Assembly (NCBI GenBank): GCA_034231615.1
Contig: CM067311.1
Coordinates: 18,369,173-18,433,172, forward strand
DNA length: 64,000 bases
Direction: 5' to 3'
Source: Meghimatium bilineatum
Lineage: Eukaryota; Mollusca; Gastropoda; Stylommatophora; Philomycidae
Shown piece after piece: positions 42,758 to 51,700 of the stretch. The notes beneath the pieces are model-generated. The model was given only the letters and a program-made list of their open reading frames with translations, made no database searches and was not told the DNA's origin. How positions within the stretch are numbered: position 1 is the first letter of the stretch; each line of letters starts with the position of its first letter. Both the position numbers and the translations under genes were made by a program.

Positions 42758-45700
42758 AATTCCAGTTGCAGATTTATTTATTTTAGTGACATTTTTATTA
42801 TTTGTCTTGCTCTCCATGTTCACTTTGTGATACCACTGTACAGTTACATTACTAAAGAAAATTTGGAATCACAAGACTTCTCACCTAGGCTTAGATAGAT
42901 CTATTTTAGACGATTTGCGATTGTGAGACTAACTTAAACCCCTTTACCACAGGCTGACATTGCCTTACTTCAGACCTTGAACTTAAACAGTTTCTGTAAA
43001 AAAAAATATTTTGACAATGTTTTATTAAAGCTCATGTTTTATTTGAATTCCTTGTCAGCACATCTTCTGACTCTGTGATCATCACCTCAGCAAGTGATAG
43101 TAAAATTAAGAATATCAGCTCCGCAGCCATTCATTCATCTTCATCTGATCCCTTGGTAACTCAGACCCACGAAGAAGTTGCAAGTTATGCCAGTGTTGTT
43201 GCTTCAGGTGCAGCACATGCTGCTTCTAGTACTACTATTGGTTGTGGAGTATCATCTTCACCACAGTTAGCATCTGCAAGCAATAGTCAAAGGTAATTTT
43301 GTTCCTATTTTTATGTTCCATCCATGTGAATATGCATTTTGACACTTCTGTAGTCTGATTACTTCGTTATGCTTCTTCACTTTAGAACTGATTTGTGTGA
43401 ACTTCCTTATATATTTGTTATTTATGTTGTCCCTTGCTTCAAATGGTCATAGTTGCCATTTTAAGTTGATCTCACATAACAAAATGAACTGATAACCTTA
43501 TATTGTAATAATGCCTGTGTGCTGTCGGAGCCTGAAAAGGGAATAAAGAATAGCGATACTGTTTACTTTCTATTCGTATCATAAAAGACGACTACGGTTT
43601 TGTAGTGGAGTTGGCTGTCCTATCTCTCATATGGTCAAAGTGACCGTAAATCCATGCTGACATAGTATGTCATGCTGAAAGGAATGGATATTGTGCTAAG
43701 CTGTGCAACTCATTCTGTTCTTTGGTCTGTATCATACTAATCTGCAGGAGTTTGCTAATGAATGAAGTGTAAGATATTGCCTTAGTCATGAAAGGAGAGC
43801 ATAGTATAGTAACACTGTCATGTACGTCGTAGTAGGTGACTAAAATTAAGTTAGTCTGTGAGTAGACTACCCCAGCACGTTCTCCACTGTGATGTCTACT
43901 GAAGACCTATGCCTGGACAAATTTCATGGGAATCAACCTTGTTATCTGATTGCAAGAAAATCTGCAAATTCTCATCCAGAATAGATGACTGTTCAGTTCA
44001 TGTTAACCTACCACAATGTAAATCCACAGGGACAAGTAATCATACTTCGCCTGAGGGCAGGACTCAACAGACAGAATAAACACATGTATAGGATGCAACT
44101 ATGTGCCACACCACTGTGCACTTGTGGAACAGATGAACATACCTCTGAGCACATTCTGTAGAATTGTCCCCAGTATGAACAATTGAGACTCTGCCGAAGA
44201 CGGATGTGTCGGGCCACTGGCGCAAATAAAACGGCGACACAACGCATTTCTATTCTCTGGACTACATCCTGCGGGAAATCTAGTAGGACTATGGTCTTGC
44301 TGTAAGGGAGATCCAGCGGAGTTTGAGAATGAACGAAGAAGAAGTAGAAGAAGAAGAACAATTGAGACTTACTGGCCCAAAGGTGTAACTCTGCAAGGAA
44401 AGATATATGGAACCAAAGAAGACCTTCAGACAACGGTGGAGTTCATCCATAAAACTTGTCTGACGGTGTAGACAAGTAACAAACAAAAGAAAGTTTATGT
44501 TATTGTACTCTACATGCACAATGAGTTCAAACAGTTATCTATAACTTGTGATAACTGGAGAACTAAAGAAGCACTCATCTAGATGTGAAAGTATAAATTT
44601 GTAATGTACCATTGTAAACATTCGTAATGTAATGAAAATAACTTGTGTTTAATTGTGATAGTACTGAAGTCTCAATGCAGTAATGTAGTGATATTAGCCT
44701 GTACTGTGATATTTGAACACCTAATAGATTAGCTACTCAAACTTCACACATTTCCTCTAATCTATCATACATCTGTATATGCTGTTTTCACACACTATGC
44801 ATACAATAGGAAAGGTAAGCTCAACAAAGATGTTGGTTCTTGGGATCTAAGTGCAAATTTCAAGTAAGTTATAAGCCACCATTGCTCGGTTGTCTTTTAT
44901 TGTACTACTTCATTTGTTGTGTTGTAACTTCACAAAATGTATATCTATCTATGTGATGTGTCCTTTGCAGAATGTTGTTCTTACTGCCAGTTAGCCTCTC
45001 AGTTCTGTGCAATCTGCTCAGCTTCTTCTAGTGTCATATTCAGGTCTATATCATCATCATTAAGTGCCATCTCCGCAACGAAGGTTGGCTGCAACGTATC
45101 TCCAACATATCTTGTCTTGGTGGTGCACTCTGCTAGACTGTAACCTGTCCATCGTGTAATGTTACTCTCCCACTTGTATCTCTGCCTACCTCTTGCTCGC
45201 TTCCCTTTGACTTTACCCTCAAGTAAGGTCTTCAATATAGTGTCATGTCTTTTAATGTGTCCAAAGTATTTTATTTGCCTGATCTTTATTTCTCTTAGTA
45301 GTTCTTTCTTCATATCAAGTGTCTTTAGCACCTCTTTATTTGTTTTCTTTTCTTTCCATGATGTTCTCCCTATTCTCCTATATACCCACATCTCAATGGT
45401 CTTCAATGGGGTGCAAAGACAACGCATTGCTCTAGGCGGACCCAGGGTTAGCAGATAACCAAGATCCCAAATGTACCTCCTTGCTGCGCACCCTGGTAAC
45501 AGAAAACAGCAGCTCGAGCTGATTCTGGCCAAATCATTTGGGGATCGTGTCCGAGAATGTGGAGGAAGCAGGTGGAAAGAGATTTGACTGCAAAAGAGAG
45601 ACAATATCTCCGACACCATTTGCATCACCACATAGAGCGACACTGTCGACATACTGTGTCGCTTGTTTGTCCAGTCAGAACGTTGGAGGGGCGGCTAATG

Positions 45701-48700
45701 AAAAAAGGCACGTAAAGGTGGTTGCATGGATATAAACAAATATATGTCATAATGAGTACAATGAAAGGGCAGAACTGCGCCAGAGGGTAGCGCGAACTGC
45801 AAATGAAAAGTAAAAAATTCCTAGGAAAGGGAACTGTTAGCTCGAGACGAGCTTCTAGTTACCTGTGATCATATAGGCAGAGACCCAGGCCCAATCGTGG
45901 GCGCTCGGAAAAGCAAGAACACCTAAACCAACTCTAATATCGAGCCTTCCTATACCAGAAATATGCTCGCGAATAGAAAGGGTTCCGAACCCGATGGGCT
46001 TAGGCAAGAAGGGGACAATGATGGCATTCCTGGCCCAACTCTACTGTCAAGATCTCCTATACCGGAAATAAACTTGCAGAGAGAAAGGGTTCAGTACCTG
46101 ATGGGCTCAGGCACAAAAGGGACAATTATTTTCGCCCTGGCCCAACTCTACTGTCAAGTTTTCCTATACCGGAAAAACACTTGCAGAGAGAAAGGGTTCA
46201 GTACCTGATGGGTTCAGGCGCTATTGGGACACTGGTGCTCAGCTCGAGAACGCCTTGCTCTCAAACGCGTGGTGTGAGACTCAAACTTGTGCGAGGGGCT
46301 CACGATGTCTATGAATAACGCCTCGGGTAGGAGGGCGAACGAGTTCTTCCTCATACAGAACCAGGATCACGGATGAGAAAAGGTTCGGTACCCGATGGAC
46401 ACATGCAGAATTCGTCCAATTGCACGAGATGTGTTTATGGACGGTGGAGCATCTCATGCCAGATAGACGCGCTCGACAAGCGTCTTGGCAAAGAGGCACT
46501 ACACACCAGCGTGCCCGGCGACAGATAGACAGGCTGTCACGGACTAGGGACCAAACCCGAAATAAAGGAATGACGAAAACGGATGTGCTGGACCTCGGAC
46601 GTCCTGACCACAAGTGACCAACTGTGGTGCAAATAATCACAGTTCTACTGTGGAACTTGCAGCACAACGTACCTCACACTCCCCGGCGGAAATCACACGA
46701 AATAATCGCTGTGGTTATTTGAGAGCGAACGCTGAAGAAGAAGAAGGTCTTCAATGTGTCCATCGTAGTCTTGGTCTGCCTCCTTGTTCTCTTTCCTAGA
46801 ACTTTTCCCTCCATAATTAATCTTTGTAAACCATTGAGAAAATGTGGAACAGATATATAATTCTCGAAATAATTTGAGTGTCAAACCTCATATAACTTTA
46901 ATGGCTCACATTTTCAAGAGAAACTTTTGACAGATTAAAACAATAATGAACAAAGTAAAATTTGCTACTAGTATGGTTGACCTGTGTTATACCACGTTAG
47001 CTCTGCGTTTTAGTGGATCGACCTCACGCACACCACTTTCGGTTCATCTTGTTTGTGGTTTGAAAGCTGATCATCCACATTGCACTGGCGATCTGATTAA
47101 ATCAAGATTAAGTGCTATCTCTGCATTGAAGGTTGGCTGCAACAGACCTCCAACATTATGTCTCTTGATGTGGTGGTGCACTCTGATAGACAGTAACCTT
47201 TCCTTCTCATGGTGTTTCCCTCCTTGTATCTCTGCCTGTCTCTTGCTCACCTCTCTTCAAGTTAAGTTTTCAACAAGGTATCATGTTTTGATGTATTAGT
47301 GCTGCTTAAATTAATAGCTTTGTATATTGTATAATTTGCACCTGAATATTATTTCTTTTACACTGTAAATCTTTATGTATATAATGAACGCCAAGATGTT
47401 ATACTATATTTTTATATGTATACTACATATTTAAGTAGTGTATCCTATTCAGGGCATAGCCTTCAACTTGATATTTTTTGACTAGTGATTTTCTAGGCAA
47501 TATACATATGCTCAGTAATTTATCATTGCTTTTTGAACGGTCCGAATGCACAATTGCTTGTAGCGCGATTTGAACCATGCACCTTGACTGTCACAGACAC
47601 GCACTGCACCACGCCACTACAGACCCTGACATTACTATATCTTTATATGTATGCTGTATTTCGTTCTTTTTTATAAGTTGGGCCTATATATTTTCCAGGA
47701 TGTGAAGTGAATATCGTAATATAATAAAAATTAGAGAATAAAATTGTGTTCTTTATATTTTTATTATTTCTGTGATGTTAAATACTAAACACCAACCCAG
47801 TGTTTTTTTTTACTCACCAGCTCAATCTGTTTTTTAACAATATAGTACCATCCTTACTGCAGCATAGTCGGTTAAGATCATAGTATATTCCCTGCACATA
47901 TCTTTGCATCTGGGAAATCTCCTTGCAACAGTAATAACAAATTGATCGGTTGAAGTACAATTACGCAGCTATTTTTAACTAGGAACACAGTGGTAGAGTG
48001 ACGTAACAAATTACTTTTAAAATTTGAATCGGCACAGATTTCTTAAAAAAAGAGTTAAATGTAGGCTCGACTCCTAGGAAAGAACCTTATATTTATGTTT
48101 ATTATATTACTATATTGATATATGTTTATTATATGTTTTATGTCTTTATGAAAAGTCTTTGAGGATAAACTTCATTGCACTCTATTTTCCCCATATGTAC
48201 TCCGTTCCACTCAACAGAGTGGCATGCAGCATGTTGAGAGTAATTTGTAACAATTAGCTTCAAAAATAGCTAAATATAACAGTGGAAAGTCAAGTCATTA
48301 AACATACCAACACCTTCAAATAAATAGGCATAACATTCTCTTCAGATGGAAAGATGGACATCGAAATAGACATTCGTTGTAGCAAAGTAAATCAAATACT
48401 GGGCCAATTATCCCCTTTATTGCACCAAAAAATTCTACCAATGACAACAAAAATACATCTTATCCAAAGTATCTTCATTCCAACCTTGTGCTACCAATGT
48501 CAAACATGGTCCTTAACAACAAAACATGAGACAACTGGTTACAACAGAGATGACATGTCTGAGGAAAGCCACAGGAGTGACCAGAAGACACAGAATTAGA
48601 AATGAGATCATAAGAGAAAGACTGGGTGTCATATAGAGAGGAGAAGCAGAAAGAAGAGCCAGGGGTAGACCTAGAGTATGCTGGATTGACAGCATCAAAG

Positions 48701-51700
48701 AGATATTACACGAACACCAAATAACATTATCTGAAGCTGCCAAAAAAGTGAGAACAAGAACATTTTATCTCTCTCGACACCTGTAAAGGGTATAAGAATA
48801 AGGAAAGAAGAAGAAGCTTCAAACTGATAAATCCCTAGGGATCTCTGGAAAAAAATCCAACGTGTAACCAAGAAGCCATGAGCCGGATTCGAATACATTA
48901 CCTCCCTAGCACAAAGCAAATGACTTAATCACTATGTTACTGAAATCCTTACTATGTCTTGATGCAAATGAACATAAGAATGTTGTTGATGCTGTATAAG
49001 TCTAACGTACCATGGATTCCAGAGAAACATATAATTTTGTAAAATTTATTTGTGCTTTTGATATACCGGTAGAGGGTTTGGCACACGTGCCTCATCTGCC
49101 ATCCTAAAGCAACAGTAAAACACATTTCTCATGTTCATTAGTCATTACAAAAACTGTCTTCAGACCTTTTCATTCTACAGTGTGATTTGAAGGTAAATCT
49201 AAATGCCAAGTTCAAACCTGCATTGAGCAAAAAATAGAGATTCCCGCATCGCTTCCTAAACTCTTGCAGATTAGTAGGGTGTAGTTTAGAGAGCAGAATG
49301 ATTTTATAATAGTTTATAGGGTAGCTGTGATATCTGTACCTTTATTCCGGCCACATCCAACTTCATCTCAATGGTATAAGACATCCAACACCAAAACTGC
49401 TTAGTTACTTAATGCCACATGCATAATAGATCACCCGGTGTCGCTATTTTTGTCCTTTCAGGTTCAATCAGCACATTGACATGTTAAATGAATAAAACTG
49501 CCAACTCTCTAATGCTAAACATAAACATACATGGAGGTATATTGCAACGAGTATAGCACTATTATGTCTTGGACACATAATCAGAAAAGGATGGTAGATG
49601 TGAAACAAGTTAAAAGAAGAATAGGAATGGCTACAAGTACTTTATTGACATGAGAAAACTATTAAACAAATCACAAACTGAAATTGAGAATTAAAAGTGC
49701 TAAATCTACTCTACATTAATGTTATAGCTCAGAAACATGGATAATGAAACAGTTAAAAGACAGAATTGAAGCCTTTGAGATATGAATATATATATAATGA
49801 ATGATGAGAACTTAATCGAAAGAGAAAACAGAGGTTCTGACAACACTGCATGTGATAAAAAGAACTTAAAATAAATACCGGTACAAATGAAAGAAATACA
49901 ATATTATGGATATATAAAACCTTATTGAACACATAACTTCAAGGTAGAGTTGAAATAGAACTAGAGGTAGGCAGAGATACAAATGGGATAGAAACAACAG
50001 ATAGTCAGGATATATCTAGCAGAGTGCAACACCAAGGTTAGAGACATGTTGGAGGTCCATTATAGCCAACTTTTGATTTAGTGATGACACCTGATGATGA
50101 TGAACACAGCTGTCAGCTTTTATGACAGATAGGCTAAGGGAGACAGTCTAATGTTCACAACAAATGTGATTTGAGCACAATAAAAGTATTATTGTTTAAT
50201 ATTATACATCCATATGCGTAAGACCATAACCTGTCAGGGTCAAAAGGGTATCACATTGGATGCATAAACACAGTCTTCCATTGATTTCTATCTTCAGTAA
50301 TACGGATGGGTGAGGAAAAATCTTGACCTGTCCATTGAAATATTTTAGTAGGCAAAAATTTAACTGGTGGCGCCCATCTCTCCAGTTATCCTTATTATTT
50401 AACATACTAACAGTGGAACGGAATGTATAATTGGCGTCTGACAGTTCATTTGAAAAGTAGTGTCCAATACAGGATATGCTTCCATTATTATTATAACTAA
50501 TCAACTAAATTTTTATTCTGTGTTGTCTATCATCAACAGTTTCCTAGCAGGCTCAGGGTTGATAAAGATGACCAGTCCTGCTGCTGCTTCAATCTCCGGT
50601 AGTAGATTACTGTCAGAGTCACAAGGTAATGGACCAGTAACTTCCCCTGCCTCACCAACCACATCTACTGCACCTCCATTACCTCTGTCAACATCTTTGC
50701 TGATGGCAGATGGTGACTCAAGTAATCAAGAACCAGATACAGCTCAGTGTGTGTTGTCACAAGGTCAAAAAATTGAACAAGCCAGGTTAGTTTGTTAGTC
50801 CATTATCTATCCAACCTCCAGAGATTTAGCCTCCAGAGATGTTTCTTGTATTGAAGTCAGGTCATCAGATGTTTTAAATTGTCTTAAATTTCTTAGACTG
50901 TCCAAATTGATAAAAGAAGGTTTTGATTATAAATACTAGTACATTGAGACTCAATTTTACCAGCACATTGAGACTCAATTTTCAGTTCATCACTGTACAT
51001 AGTGATACAAAACAGAAAAAAATTACATTTTATGTTACAAGCATTTCCATTAGAATTCTTTGAATAGTCACCATTCTTGCAGGTCATGTTTCTCCTGTTT
51101 TCTCAAATACCTTCAGTTTACTTGGATGTGGTCCAGATAACATATGTTGTCATGGTTTACAGTTTGTTACAGATAAAGTTTCAACCTGATACATCAATAC
51201 TTCAGCATGTTTTTTGTGTCACTTTGACCATCCATGGGATGAGGGCTGCAAACTCCACCCCAAGTCCTCCTTAGTTACATCTTACAAGGTGCCATCTTCT
51301 TGGCAGATCACAGTGTTGTTCTTTCCCTCCAGATCTGGCCAGGATAGTTGAGTTCAAATATTTTGTTGTTGTAAAAAAAAAAAAACACAGTGTATAATAT
51401 AGGGTTAATATTTTTCGAGCTGCTTCTGCATTATTCTTTCTCTGTTCTTCATGATTAATGTTTTTAGCATAAAGTTCACATTTCAATTGGATGTAGTACA
51501 GGTTGGCGCCCATTTCCTCTTCTATTACGTCGACCATTATCATAATCACTTTCGTTCTGTTTTACTACACTTATCAAACATAAAAATACTCCTTATGAAA
51601 AGCGTTTTTATTTTCTCAGTAGCTCAAAATACAATCCATATTGAAGGGGTCTACAGCACCAAAATTTAAACTAAATGATAGCAAGAAGTGCTGATTTAGT

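Noticed and set aside
43075..43296. Possible separate small Ser-rich gene
   Set aside because: It is PPP6R exon 17; phases and splice sites tie it to exons 16 and 18.
46281..46667. 128-codon - strand frame inside S1X
   Set aside because: Antisense to a GC-richer repeat block, no homology seen, and the partial copy at 5400-5600 does not keep it open.
48830..48955. Possible functional tRNA gene
   Set aside because: Only a B-box-like motif is visible; no cloverleaf with acceptor and anticodon stems can be formed convincingly.
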